NCBI GenBank assembly: GCA_017452785.1
Contig: JAFTLT010000019.1
Location: forward strand, 21,416 to 85,415
Direction: 5' to 3'
Length of the DNA: 64,000 nt
Source of the DNA: Clostridia bacterium
Lineage (GTDB): Bacteria > Bacillota > Clostridia > Oscillospirales > Acutalibacteraceae
Of this stretch, positions 18,086-26,373 are shown one piece after another. The notes below the pieces were generated by a model, which searched no databases, was not told the DNA's origin, and saw nothing but the letters and a program-made list of their open reading frames with translations. A program made the translations under genes and the position numbers. Within the stretch, counting starts at the first letter, position 1; each line of letters begins with the position of its first letter.

Positions 18086-18156
18086 ATAGTTTAGTCTAAA
18101 TTTTTATTATAGATTATGGTTTTCAATTCATAATTCAACGAAGGGTAGTGTTATAT

Positions 18157-18972
18157 ATGAGTGAATGTTCAGGTAACTGTTCGTCATGTGCTTCAGCTTC
18201 AGGCTGCAAGGATAAGGATCCGCATCTTAAGCAGAACGAATACAGTGACATTAAAAAGATTTATGCCGTTGTCAGCGGTAAGGGCGGTGTCGGTAAGTCC
18301 TCTGTGACTTCACTGCTTGCAACTGCTATGCAGCTTCGCGGCAAGCAGACAGCTATTCTTGACGCAGACGTTACGGGCCCATCAATTCCCAAAATGTTCG
18401 GCATCAAGGGCAATGCAGAAACCAACAATGTTGTTATTTTCCCCAGAGAGTCCTCAGGCGGAGTAAGAATTATGTCAGTTAATCTGCTTCTTCCCAATCA
18501 CGAGGATCCCGTTGTCTGGAGAGGTCCCGTTATCAGCGGCGTTATTCAGCAGTTTTTCACCGATGTTGCATGGGGCGACGTTGACTATATGTTTGTTGAT
18601 ATGCCTCCGGGAACAGGTGATGTACCTCTGACAGTTTTCCAGAGCCTTAAGGTTGACGGCATTATTGTTGTCACCACACCTCAGGACCTTGTTGGTCTTA
18701 TTGTCAGCAAGGCTATGAAAATGGCTGAAATGATGAATATTCCTGTTGTTGGTCTTGTTGAAAATATGAGCTACTTCGAGTGCCCTGATTGCGGAAAGAA
18801 ACACAGCATTTTCGGCGAAAGCAAAACTGAAGAGGTTGCTGCTAAGTTCGGTGTACCCGTGCTGGCTAAGCTGCCTATTGACACAAGAACTCCGGCACTT
18901 GCAGACAAGGGTGCAATAGAGCTTGCAGAAACCGATCCCTTGCAGAGTGTTATTGATAAGCTGCTGTCTTAA
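18157..18972 (+). CDS. Mrp/NBP35-family Fe-S cluster carrier ATPase
   Basis: The 271-residue protein is a P-loop ATPase of the Mrp/NBP35/ApbC group, which carries and transfers iron-sulfur clusters. It has the deviant Walker A KGGVGKSS near residue 43, the DADVTGPSIPKM motif and VDMPPGTGDVPLT. A Cys-rich N-terminus (CSGNCSSCASASGC) and the CPDC pair (FECPDCGKKH) provide cluster ligands. The start is the ATG at 18157, placed 11 nt from AAGGG; a GTG three codons upstream would sit too close to that site. It is a single-gene unit with its own promoter. Confidence 0.93.
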   Translation: MSECSGNCSSCASASGCKDKDPHLKQNEYSDIKKIYAVVSGKGGVGKSSVTSLLATAMQLRGKQTAILDADVTGPSIPKMFGIKGNAETNNVVIFPRESSGGVRIMSVNLLLPNHEDPVVWRGPVISGVIQQFFTDVAWGDVDYMFVDMPPGTGDVPLTVFQSLKVDGIIVVTTPQDLVGLIVSKAMKMAEMMNIPVVGLVENMSYFECPDCGKKHSIFGESKTEEVAAKFGVPVLAKLPIDTRTPALADKGAIELAETDPLQSVIDKLLS

Positions 18973-19101
18973 CAGTGCGTTTACAATAAAAGTATATCGG
19001 TGCATAAAGAGTTTTACACAAGTTTTACATTGATATACTTGATTTTTTTGCTTGAGTTTAGTAGTCTAATAATTGAAGAATGAAAATAAGGAGACTCCCC
19101 G

Positions 19102-20145
19102 ATGAAAAAAATACTCAGAAGAATATTTTTAAGCCTTCTTGTTGTGGTTGTGGTCTGTGTAGGTGTAGGTGTTTATTGGTTTACTCACGACCCTGAGGTG
19201 CCCACAAATTCCGACACATATCTCACAGATGCTCAGGGCTCGACATATCTTGCTGTTGTTGACGGTGACGGACACACCTATGCTGTTGTTACGGATGCAG
19301 ACGGCAACCGCTATGCTGCAGAGTTTGACGGCAGTCAGGTCGGCAGCACAGTCGGTCAGATCAATGACGACATTTCTCTTGACGAGGTGCCGACAAACTT
19401 TACAGGTGAACACATGGATGTCACAGCAGGTAATAAATATGACGGTGATGTTGCAACAACTTTGCCTACTTTGCCTGAGGATACAACAAAAGAAGATAAA
19501 ACAACCACAAAAAAAGACGATAAAAACGATAACACAACAACCACGAAAAGGCCTGATAATAAACCCGGAAAACTGGAAGCTTACAGAATTGAAAAATATC
19601 AGAAGGTCTTTTCAAGCGGTACATATCTTATGGAAATCACAACAAATGACCCGGATTTAGGCGATATGCCTGTTACCATGGCAATAAAAAACGGTAACAT
19701 GTATGTGAAGATGACCATGAACCTTGAAAGCACAACCATGAACTGCAGTATGCTCTATCTCAGAAGCAAGGACACTATGTATCTGCTTTTCGATGACTGG
19801 AAGAAGTACAGCAAGATGCCCGAAAGCATGATGGGCGAGGATATGGATATGAGCGCTATGCTCAATGAAATGAATAAGAGTGATATAGGTGAAATCACTG
19901 TTTCAGAGGTTGAGATCGGCGGTCAGAAGCTGATTATGGAAAGCTATAACAGCACTGTTGACGGCACAACAGTTAATTATTATTTCGACGGTGAAACACT
20001 TGTAAGAAGAGACGATATTTCACCAAGCGGTGTTGTTGACTCAACATATTTCACAAGAATAACAACAGATGTTCCCGATTCATATTTTGAAATTCCCAAG
20101 GGCTACGGATATCTTAATCTCGGCTTCCTTGAGGCTATGATGTAA
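19102..20145 (+). CDS. Membrane-anchored extracytoplasmic protein with Thr-rich linker, unknown function
   Basis: This 347-residue protein has an N-terminal membrane anchor (IFLSLLVVVVVCVGVGVYWF). A short domain follows with three related strands ending YLAVVDGDG, YAVVTDADG and YAAEFDGSQ. Residues about 120-155 are a low-complexity Thr/Lys/Asp linker (TTKEDKTTTKKDDKND). The C-terminal domain (about 160-347) has LolA/LppX-like alternating strands and Met-rich segments (MMGEDMDMSAMLNEM). GGAG precedes the ATG. No enzyme motif is visible. A lipoprotein-like ligand-binding role is possible but unproven. Confidence 0.7.
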   Translation: MKKILRRIFLSLLVVVVVCVGVGVYWFTHDPEVPTNSDTYLTDAQGSTYLAVVDGDGHTYAVVTDADGNRYAAEFDGSQVGSTVGQINDDISLDEVPTNFTGEHMDVTAGNKYDGDVATTLPTLPEDTTKEDKTTTKKDDKNDNTTTTKRPDNKPGKLEAYRIEKYQKVFSSGTYLMEITTNDPDLGDMPVTMAIKNGNMYVKMTMNLESTTMNCSMLYLRSKDTMYLLFDDWKKYSKMPESMMGEDMDMSAMLNEMNKSDIGEITVSEVEIGGQKLIMESYNSTVDGTTVNYYFDGETLVRRDDISPSGVVDSTYFTRITTDVPDSYFEIPKGYGYLNLGFLEAMM

Positions 20146-20157
20146 AATAAAATTTTT

Positions 20158-20190
20158 AAATTGCACTGATTTATTTCGGTGCAATTTTTT
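20158..20190 (+). terminator. Intrinsic terminator
   Basis: AAATTGCAC (20158-20166) and GTGCAATTT (20179-20187) form a stem followed by a T run. Confidence 0.85.
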
Positions 20191-20207
20191 TTGTATCCGA
20201 TTTCCAC

Positions 20208-20236
20208 TTGACATATACCCCTATAGGGTATATTAT
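20208..20236 (+). promoter_or_regulatory. CsoR-copA promoter with embedded CsoR operator
   Basis: TTGACA (20208-20213) and TATTAT (20231-20236) are 17 bp apart. The spacer is filled by a near-palindrome, TATACCCCTATAGGGTATA (about 20214-20232), the typical CsoR operator with C/G tracts flanked by TATA. Binding there would block RNA polymerase until Cu(I) releases the repressor, as known for the family. Confidence 0.88.
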
Positions 20237-20254
20237 TTAAGAGAGGTGATAATT

Positions 20255-20551
20255 ATGGAATGTAAATATTGTCATGATAAGAAAGAGAGAAGTCAGGAAG
20301 AAATGAAAGCTCTCATAAACAGACTGAACCGTATAGAGGGACAGATAAGAGGCATAAAGGGTATGCTTGAAAAGGATGCTTACTGTGCCGATATTATAGT
20401 GCAGACTGCAGCCGTGTCTGCGGCACTGGGCAGCTTTAATAAGGAGCTTCTGGCTTCACATATAAAATCCTGCGTTGCTGAGGATATCAGGCAAGGCAAT
20501 GACGAAACAGTGGATGAGCTTGTTTTGCTCATTCAAAAGCTTATGAAGTGA
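20255..20551 (+). CDS. csoR: CsoR-family copper-sensing repressor
   Basis: This 98-residue all-helical protein belongs to the CsoR/RcnR (DUF156) family. It contains LINRLNRIEGQIRGIKGM, Cys in DAYCADIIVQ and SHIKSCVAED with the family Cys/His/Cys ligand pattern for Cu(I) (Cys near 48, His near 74, Cys near 78). The ATG at 20255 follows GAGAGGTG; an in-frame GTG at 20246 overlaps the ribosome site. The gene lies 10 nt before the copper ATPase start and directly behind a CsoR-type operator, so copper-responsive autoregulation of csoR-copA is expected. Confidence 0.92.
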   Translation: MECKYCHDKKERSQEEMKALINRLNRIEGQIRGIKGMLEKDAYCADIIVQTAAVSAALGSFNKELLASHIKSCVAEDIRQGNDETVDELVLLIQKLMK

Positions 20552-20561
20552 GGTGTAAGTA

Positions 20562-23060
20562 TTGAAGCAGTTTGATGTAACGGGTATGTCGTGTGCTGCA
20601 TGCAGTGCACGGGTTGAAAAGGCAGTGTCTGCTCTTGAGGGGGTAACACAGTGTAGCGTTAATCTTCTGACAAACTCAATGGGTGTTGAGGGCTCTGCCG
20701 ATGAAAAAGAAATAATTGCCGCTGTTGAAAAGGCAGGCTACGGAGCAAGCGTGAAGGGCGGCAGTGTAAAAGAATCACAAAGCAAAGAAGACGCCTTCAA
20801 GGACAGGGAAACTCCGAAGCTGAAAAGAAGGCTGATATTATCCGTAGGCTTTCTTGCAGTGCTTATGTATGTTTCAATGGGACACTCAATGTGGGGCTGG
20901 CCTTTGCCTATGCTTGAAGGCAACTATCTCGGCATAGGTCTTTTGCAGATGTGTCTTAGTGTAATTGTTATGCTCATAAACAAAAAGTTTTTTATCAGCG
21001 GAGTAAAAGGCGTAACCAACAAAGCTCCTAATATGGATACCCTTGTTGCAATGGGCAGCGGTGCATCTTTTCTTTGGAGTGTTTATGTGCTGTTTGCTAT
21101 GACCGCTGCAGCCACAAAGGGTGATATGCAGCAGGTTATGCACCTTAGTCACGATTTTTATTTTGAATCGGCGGCTATGATTGTAACACTTATAACAGTG
21201 GGTAAAATGCTTGAAGCAAAAAGCAAGGGCAAAACCACAAACGCCCTTAAAGCTCTTATGGACTTAAGACCAAAAACAGCCAGAGTTATAAAAGACGGTG
21301 AAGAAACTGAAATCTCAGCCGAGGATGTAAAAAAAGGTGACATTTTTGTTGTACGCCCCGGTGAGAGCATACCCGTTGACGGAGTGGTGCTTGAGGGTCA
21401 CAGTGCCGTTAATGAATCTGCACTAACGGGTGAGAGTATACCTGTCGATAAAAAGTCAGGGGATAAGGTCTCAGCTTCCACAGTCAATCAGTCGGGGCTC
21501 ATAAAGTGTCAGGCTGTTGCTGTAGGTGAAGACACGACTTTATCACAGATAATAAAAATGGTAAGCGATGCTTCTGCAACAAAGGCACCTATTGCCAAAA
21601 TTGCCGACAAGGTGTCAGGTATATTTGTGCCAACGGTTATCGCTATAGCTATAATTACAGGTATAGTCTGGCTTATTGCAGGTCAGAGTGTGGTTTTCGC
21701 ACTTGCAAGAGCTATTTCGGTGCTTGTTATAAGCTGCCCTTGTGCATTGGGGCTTGCAACACCTGTTGCCATAATGGTTGCAAGCGGTATGGGTGCAAAG
21801 AATGGTATACTGTTTAAAACTGCCGAGGCTATTGAGAAAGCAGGCAAGATTCAGATAGTGGCTCTTGATAAAACAGGCACAATAACCAAGGGTGAGCCTG
21901 AGGTGACAGATATTATCCCTGATGAGGGAGTAAGTGAAAAAGAGCTGCTGACTTATGCCTATTCTCTTGAAAGGGACAGTGAGCACCCTCTTGCAAAAGC
22001 GGTGGTGAAATATGCTGATGGCAAGGTGGAAGCAGAAAAGGTCAGTGATTTTGCATCCTTGCCCGGCAAAGGCCTTGAAGGCTATATTGGTTCAGATAAG
22101 GTCTGTGGCGGTAATCTTAAGTTTATAGAGGAGCTCTGCGAAGTACCCCAAAAGATTAAAGATGATATTGAAAGGCTTTCTTTTCAGGGAAAAACCCCCT
22201 TGCTTTTTGCAAAAGGAAGAAGGTTTTTAGGTGCAGTGCTTGCTGCCGATGTTATAAAAGAAGAAAGCGAAAAAGCGGTAAGCGAGCTTAAAAATATGGG
22301 CATACATGTTGTTATGCTCACAGGCGATAACGAAAACACGGCGAAAACCATAGGTGAAATTGCAGGTGTTGATGAGGTTATTGCAGGGGTACTGCCTGAC
22401 GGCAAAGAAAAGGTTATACGCTCACTTGCAAAGCGTGGTACAGTGGCAATGGTAGGTGACGGCATAAATGATGCACCTGCCCTGACCAGAGCTGACATAG
22501 GCATTGCTATTGGCAGCGGAACGGATATAGCTATTGATGCAGGTGACATTGTGCTTATGAAAAGCAGCCTCAGCGATGTGCCGAAGCTGCTCAGACTCAG
22601 CAGATGCACCCTTAAGACAATTCATCAGAATTTATTCTGGGCGTTTTTCTATAATGCACTCGGCATACCTCTTGCAGCAGGTGCGTTTATACCGATTTTC
22701 GGTTGGACACTGACACCTATGTTCGGCGCAGCAGCGATGAGCCTTTCAAGCTTTTGTGTTGTGTCAAATGCACTAAGACTCAATTTTGCCGATATATCTT
22801 CATCAAAGCATGACAGGAAGATAAAAAATAAGCTCCCTGAAATAGATCAGGAAGCGGAAAATGAGAAGATTATCAGCGTTAAGGGTATGATGTGTGAGCA
22901 TTGCGAAAAGCGAGTGAGGGAAGCTCTTGAAGCTCTCAGTGAAATAGAAAAAGCCGAGCCTGATTTTAAATCGGGTCAGGTCAGACTCACACTGCTTGGT
23001 GAAGCAGATATGAAAAAAATCCGTAAAGCCATAAAGGATGCGGGATATAAGGTGAATTAG
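20562..23060 (+). CDS. copA: Copper-translocating P1B-type ATPase CopA with N- and C-terminal HMA domains
   Basis: The 832-residue protein exports Cu(I). An N-terminal HMA domain carries GMSCAAC. The core has the CPC motif ([12 protein letters not shown]), the phosphorylation site DKTGT, TGES and GDGINDAP. A second HMA-like domain lies at the very C-terminus, with GMMCEHC and GYKVN. CopA proteins usually carry HMA domains only at the N-terminus, so the C-terminal copy is unusual. The start codon is TTG at 20562, preceded by GAGGTG. It is co-transcribed with csoR 10 nt upstream. Confidence 0.94.
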   Translation: MKQFDVTGMSCAACSARVEKAVSALEGVTQCSVNLLTNSMGVEGSADEKEIIAAVEKAGYGASVKGGSVKESQSKEDAFKDRETPKLKRRLILSVGFLAVLMYVSMGHSMWGWPLPMLEGNYLGIGLLQMCLSVIVMLINKKFFISGVKGVTNKAPNMDTLVAMGSGASFLWSVYVLFAMTAAATKGDMQQVMHLSHDFYFESAAMIVTLITVGKMLEAKSKGKTTNALKALMDLRPKTARVIKDGEETEISAEDVKKGDIFVVRPGESIPVDGVVLEGHSAVNESALTGESIPVDKKSGDKVSASTVNQSGLIKCQAVAVGEDTTLSQIIKMVSDASATKAPIAKIADKVSGIFVPTVIAIAIITGIVWLIAGQSVVFALARAISVLVISCPCALGLATPVAIMVASGMGAKNGILFKTAEAIEKAGKIQIVALDKTGTITKGEPEVTDIIPDEGVSEKELLTYAYSLERDSEHPLAKAVVKYADGKVEAEKVSDFASLPGKGLEGYIGSDKVCGGNLKFIEELCEVPQKIKDDIERLSFQGKTPLLFAKGRRFLGAVLAADVIKEESEKAVSELKNMGIHVVMLTGDNENTAKTIGEIAGVDEVIAGVLPDGKEKVIRSLAKRGTVAMVGDGINDAPALTRADIGIAIGSGTDIAIDAGDIVLMKSSLSDVPKLLRLSRCTLKTIHQNLFWAFFYNALGIPLAAGAFIPIFGWTLTPMFGAAAMSLSSFCVVSNALRLNFADISSSKHDRKIKNKLPEIDQEAENEKIISVKGMMCEHCEKRVREALEALSEIEKAEPDFKSGQVRLTLLGEADMKKIRKAIKDAGYKVN

Positions 23061-23130
23061 GAATTTGGAATTGTGGGAAGGTCTTGATAAAACAGCAATT
23101 TTTAATTCGCATATTAAATCACATAAAAAA

Positions 23131-23175
23131 TATCCACCTGTTCCTTGTTTAGTGAACAGGTGGATATAGCTTTTT
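23131..23175. terminator. Bidirectional terminator between copA and the DtxR gene
   Basis: ATATCCACCTGTTC and GAACAGGTGGATAT form a 14-bp stem between the convergent genes, flanked by A- and T-rich tracts. Confidence 0.85.
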
Positions 23176-23222
23176 AAAAGAATTACCTGATGTTAATTTT
23201 CTTTGCGGCAGCAGCCATCCTT

Positions 23223-23609
23223 TTACTGTGAGTCCGTCGGAATTCCGAATTCCCCCAAGTGTTTTCTTATTGCGTCGAAACTTTCGTCAGATAAAATGTG
23301 TTCGATTTTGCAGGCATCTTCAACTGCTGTATCTTTTGAAACGCCAAGACGCATAAGACACTCACTTAGGATTGTGTGTCTTGTGTAAAGCTTTTCGGCA
23401 ATTTCCCTTCCCGGAGGTAAAAGAACAATACTGCCGTCGCCCATAACATCAATATAGCCGTTTTCTCTTAAGTTTTTCATTGCCACACTGACACTGGGCT
23501 TTGAGTAGCCTAATTCGTTTGCAATATCAATTGAGCGTACACTGCCGTTTTTTGCAGTGAGCATCAATATTGTTTCCAGATAATTTTCTGCTGATTGCTG
23601 TATCTTCAT
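23223..23609 (-). CDS. DtxR/MntR-family metal-dependent repressor
   Basis: The 128-residue protein starts at 23609 after an AGGAG site; the upstream in-frame ATG at 23666 lies within the promoter and is rejected. The N-terminal winged helix has ENYLETILML and SIDIANELGYSKPSVSVAMK. The dimerisation and metal-binding part has EDACKIEHILSDES, with Glu, Cys and His at the usual DtxR/MntR metal positions. The length fits a two-domain MntR-like protein without an SH3 domain. It probably senses Mn2+ or Fe2+; which one cannot be told. It is likely autoregulated through the palindrome at 23643-23660. Confidence 0.88.
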   Translation of the reverse strand: MKIQQSAENYLETILMLTAKNGSVRSIDIANELGYSKPSVSVAMKNLRENGYIDVMGDGSIVLLPPGREIAEKLYTRHTILSECLMRLGVSKDTAVEDACKIEHILSDESFDAIRKHLGEFGIPTDSQ

Positions 23610-23637
23610 TTGTTTTCTCCTGTTAGTTGATGATAAA

Positions 23638-23666
23638 ATTATAACATATTTGCATATGTTTTTCAA
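23638..23666 (-). promoter_or_regulatory. Promoter of the DtxR-family gene with embedded operator
   Basis: On the minus strand TTGAAA (complement of 23661-23666) and TATAAT (complement of 23638-23643) are 17 bp apart. The spacer is occupied by a perfect inverted repeat, AACATAT-TTGC-ATATGTT (23643-23660). Autorepression by the metal regulator is the natural reading. Confidence 0.75.
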
Positions 23667-23756
23667 GTCTGTTGACCTATTAAGCTATTTATGGAAAAGC
23701 GAACAGAGAAATAAAATTTGCTTTTATGACTGTGCAGAAATTTTGCTTTGTAAGCG

Positions 23757-23793
23757 GCAAAAAAATTCGGCAATACAAATGTACCACCGAATT
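23757..23793 (-). terminator. Terminator after the small secreted protein
   Basis: AATTCGG (23764-23770) and CCGAATT (23787-23793) form a stem with T residues downstream in minus-strand direction. The remaining 23667-23812 sequence shows nothing else. Confidence 0.65.
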
Positions 23794-23812
23794 AATTCAG
23801 TTTTGTTTAAAA

Positions 23813-24145
23813 TCAGAAGGGAAGGCTGCCGTTACCGAGAACCTTTGAAAGGAACTGGTCAACAAAAACTCTTAAGCCTCTGAGGAAATTATCAAGAGCG
23901 TCGAGAATTTTTGAGATTGTGCCGCTGAGACTTTCAATGCTGTCTGTTGCATCGTCAACTTCTTCCTGATTTTCACCGATTGCAGTTGAAATGAAATCAC
24001 CGAGAACTTCTTCTGTTGACTGAGTTGTGGGAATAGCCTGAGTTGTGATAGGTTCAGCAACAACGCCGTCTGAAGCTGCTCCGACACCCATAACCATTGT
24101 GAAGCAAAGAATAATTGCCATTAAAGCGATAGAAATCTTTTTCAT
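23813..24145 (-). CDS. Small secreted protein with amphipathic C-terminal helix
   Basis: The 110-residue product has a signal peptide (MKKISIALMAIILCFTMVMG...GAA) and a Thr/Gln-rich linker (TTQAIPTTQST). The rest is helical, ending LDNFLRGLRVFVDQFLSKVL. AGGAG precedes the ATG and its own promoter (24181-24209) and terminator flank it. No family is recognised. The C-terminal helix resembles tails on the secreted hydrolases here. Membrane or surface association is inferred only from this helix. Confidence 0.7.
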   Translation of the reverse strand: MKKISIALMAIILCFTMVMGVGAASDGVVAEPITTQAIPTTQSTEEVLGDFISTAIGENQEEVDDATDSIESLSGTISKILDALDNFLRGLRVFVDQFLSKVLGNGSLPF

Positions 24146-24161
24146 TTTGCATAACTCCTTT

Positions 24162-24209
24162 TTGATATAATAGTGAATATATTATATCAAAGATTAACTC
24201 AATATGCAA
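24162..24209 (-). promoter_or_regulatory. Promoter and palindrome upstream of the small secreted protein gene
   Basis: On the minus strand TTGCAT (complement of 24204-24209) and TATAAT (complement of 24181-24186) are 17 bp apart. Overlapping the -10 is an 11-bp inverted repeat, TTGATATAATA / TATTATATCAA (24162-24172 and 24180-24190), which could be an operator or an RNA 5' hairpin. Confidence 0.6.
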
Positions 24210-24239
24210 CATTTAATTAAAATTTTAATTTTTTTAATA

Positions 24240-24430
24240 GTGAATCTATATAGGATAAGGCTGATGCGTAAGCAGCATAAATTCCGGAACTGACGCAAAA
24301 GCATGAGTTCCGGTATTTAAACTGTAAAGAGCAAACTGCAAAAACCGGCTGTTCACGGAAAGAATTGCTGTACCAGTGAAGGAGCGCAGCTTATCTCTCA
24401 CCGATTTCCTTCACAGGAATTTGCACTCAC
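24240..24430. other. Structured noncoding stretch, unassigned
   Basis: No convincing reading frame is present in 24210-24458. Two good hairpins are visible: CCGGAACT/AGTTCCGG with a 14-nt loop (about 24284-24313), and GTGAAGGA/TCCTTCAC (about 24376-24414) with a large loop. Smaller words such as GCTG...CAGC also pair. It lies upstream of, but separated by a promoter from, the nucleosidase gene. It may be a dispersed repeat or a small RNA; I could not match it to a known riboswitch. Confidence 0.4.
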
Positions 24431-24458
24431 AATTTTATTGTATGCAAAAAAGCTCATA

Positions 24459-24488
24459 TTGACATAGAGGGATTTTATGGGATATAAT
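24459..24488 (+). promoter_or_regulatory. Sigma-A promoter for the nucleosidase gene
   Basis: TTGACA (24459-24464) and TATAAT (24483-24488) with an 18-bp spacer. Confidence 0.75.
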
Positions 24489-24569
24489 TATAATCAGTGA
24501 AATTTGTGCTTTCAGGGTTTTTCTGAGCCGATTTTAAATAAAAAAGATGTTGTGAAAGGAAAAATAAAA

Positions 24570-25280
24570 ATGAAAAAAACTGTAGGAATACTTTTTGCGG
24601 ATACAATGGAATATGGTCCTTTTCTTCAGTGGGCAAAAGAGAATGTTCACTGTGAAAAAATAAGAAGAGGCAACGAAAGCTGCAGTGTGACCCTGACAAA
24701 GGGTGAAAACTCACTTGAGGTTATTGCTGTCAGATGCGGAATAGGCAAGGTAAATGCCGCCTCAGCCACAGCTTTTCTTATCAGCGACGACAATGCAGAC
24801 TATATCCTCAATGCAGGACTTTCAGGTGCGGTGCAAAAGCTCAAGAGAGAGGATATGATTGCAGCCGAGAGCTTTGTTGAGTGTGACTTTGATCTCACTG
24901 CTATAGGATATGGATTAGGGGTTAAGCCTGACGGTCAGGAATATATTTATTATCCCGATGAAAAGCTGCTGTCTTACGCTCTTATGAGCAAGGGCATTAT
25001 TAAGGCTAAGACGGGAACAGGTGACATTTTTCTGACAGATAAAGAAAGAAAAAATCTCTATAAGGAAACCTTCGGCATTGATTCCTTTGATATGGAAACA
25101 GCAGCAATTGCAGGTGTGTGTCACAAGTGCGGCGTACCCATGCTGTCTCTTCGCAAAATAAGCGACGATGCAGATGATTGCTCAGTTGAGGATTACCGTG
25201 AAATGAACGAGAGACAGGAAAGCTGTCTGACAGAGCTTCTTATAAATGTGCTGAGCAGAATTCTTGACGATATGGAATAA
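24570..25280 (+). CDS. MTA/SAH nucleosidase-like phosphorylase-family protein
   Basis: The 236-residue protein has the nucleoside phosphorylase/MTAN fold signature: AVRCGIGKVNAASATAFLIS and AGLSGAV in the N-terminal half, and FDMETAAIAGVCHKCGVP with the ribose-binding Met-Glu pair near residue 178, followed by RKISDDAD with the catalytic Asp position. It probably cleaves a purine nucleoside such as methylthioadenosine or S-adenosylhomocysteine, but the substrate is not certain because the sequence diverges from canonical mtnN. The ATG at 24570 follows GAAAGGA; the longer frame from 24504 has no site. Confidence 0.8.
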   Translation: MKKTVGILFADTMEYGPFLQWAKENVHCEKIRRGNESCSVTLTKGENSLEVIAVRCGIGKVNAASATAFLISDDNADYILNAGLSGAVQKLKREDMIAAESFVECDFDLTAIGYGLGVKPDGQEYIYYPDEKLLSYALMSKGIIKAKTGTGDIFLTDKERKNLYKETFGIDSFDMETAAIAGVCHKCGVPMLSLRKISDDADDCSVEDYREMNERQESCLTELLINVLSRILDDME

Positions 25281-25337
25281 TAATCGCAAAAAAAGAAAAA
25301 ATATGCAAAAACTGCTGAATTTTATACGCTCAACCTC

Positions 25338-25366
25338 TTGAAAAAATAAAAATTGAATAGTATAAT
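25338..25366 (+). promoter_or_regulatory. Sigma-A promoter for the PHP-HydS cluster
   Basis: TTGAAA (25338-25343) and TATAAT (25361-25366) are 17 bp apart. The leader then contains a hairpin, TTGACCTTT/AAAGGTCAA (about 25395-25428), before the TTG start. Confidence 0.75.
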
Positions 25367-25456
25367 AAATATGATTATTATTATTGAGGAAGTTTGACCT
25401 TTTTTTAAGGAAAAGCCTGAAAGGTCAACAAGAAAAAGGAAACGGGGAGTATTAAA

Positions 25457-26332
25457 TTGAAAGCAGATTTACATTGTCACACCAAACTTTCAGACGGCAC
25501 CTTGGGCATTGACGATATTATTATTCTTGCCAAAAACAGCGGTGTTACAACTCTGGCTATCACAGACCACGACTGCCTTGCGGGCACAGTCAGAGCAAGC
25601 ATAATCGGCGAAAGACACGGAATTAATGTTATTCCTGCCGTGGAGTTTTCTGCAACAGACAGCAAGAGAGGAGCAAAAGCGCACATACTCTGCTATCTGC
25701 CCGACACTCCCGAAAGACTTGAAGGCCTTTGCAAGAGCAACACAGAAAAGAGAAAAAGAGCAGGCAGAATAATGATAGCTAAGGCTACATCAAAATTCCC
25801 CATAAGCACAGAGCTTATTATGAAATGTGCAACAGGCTCAACAAACATTTATAAGCAGCATATTATGCATGCTCTTATGGAGTGCGGCTATACAACAAGC
25901 ATATTCGGCGATTTATTCAAAAAGCTTTTCTCCTCTGAGTCAAGAATGAATATATCAATGGAGGCTACATATCCCGAACCCTCAGAAATAATCGAAGCAA
26001 TTCACGAGGCAGGCGGCATTGCCGTGCTTGCTCACCCCGGTTTCTATGATAATTTTGAGCTTTTGGAAGAGCTTATTCCTTTAGGACTTGACGGTGTTGA
26101 GGTCTGGCATCCTGAGAATACTCCCGAACAGCAGGAAATGCTTATCAGAACAGCAAAAAAGCATGACCTTCTTATGACAGGCGGCAGTGATTTCCACGGT
26201 GCATATAATGCGTACCCCATTAAGCTTGGCGAATACGGTCCCGACGAGGAAAATGTAGCAAAGCTGCTTGCTTATAAGGCAAAGAAACGCAGAAAGCAAA
26301 AAAGAATGGCTGCTGCGGCTGAGGCAAAATAA
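25457..26332 (+). CDS. PHP-domain phosphoesterase (TrpH/RNase AM-like)
   Basis: The 291-residue protein begins at TTG 25457 behind GGGGAG, so that the metal-binding motif DLHCHTKLSDG stands right at the N-terminus as in the family. Other PHP motifs follow: ITDHDCLAG, PAVEFSA, VLAHPGFYD and GGSDFHG. These supply His/Asp/Glu ligands for the metal centre that hydrolyses phosphoesters. Family members act on 3',5'-nucleoside bisphosphates or short RNAs; the substrate here is inferred only. It is the first gene of a run leading into the sensory hydrogenase-like genes. Confidence 0.88.
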   Translation: MKADLHCHTKLSDGTLGIDDIIILAKNSGVTTLAITDHDCLAGTVRASIIGERHGINVIPAVEFSATDSKRGAKAHILCYLPDTPERLEGLCKSNTEKRKRAGRIMIAKATSKFPISTELIMKCATGSTNIYKQHIMHALMECGYTTSIFGDLFKKLFSSESRMNISMEATYPEPSEIIEAIHEAGGIAVLAHPGFYDNFELLEELIPLGLDGVEVWHPENTPEQQEMLIRTAKKHDLLMTGGSDFHGAYNAYPIKLGEYGPDEENVAKLLAYKAKKRRKQKRMAAAAEAK

Positions 26333-26373
26333 CTTGTCCCCGAAGGGCTAAAATATTTTTAACGGAGAACTAT

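Noticed and set aside
18148-18156. GTG start for the Mrp-family gene
   Set aside because: It would be only two nucleotides from the AAGGG site; the ATG at 18157 is better placed.
22184-22609. 141-codon frame antisense to copA
   Set aside because: It lies wholly within the conserved ATPase catalytic region on the opposite strand and has no translation signals.
24240-24430. Cyclic-di-GMP-type riboswitch (GACGCAAA word)
   Set aside because: The word GACGCAAAAGC occurs, but the GGCAAACC-type partner and the order of stems of the GEMM fold are missing, and a promoter separates it from the next gene.
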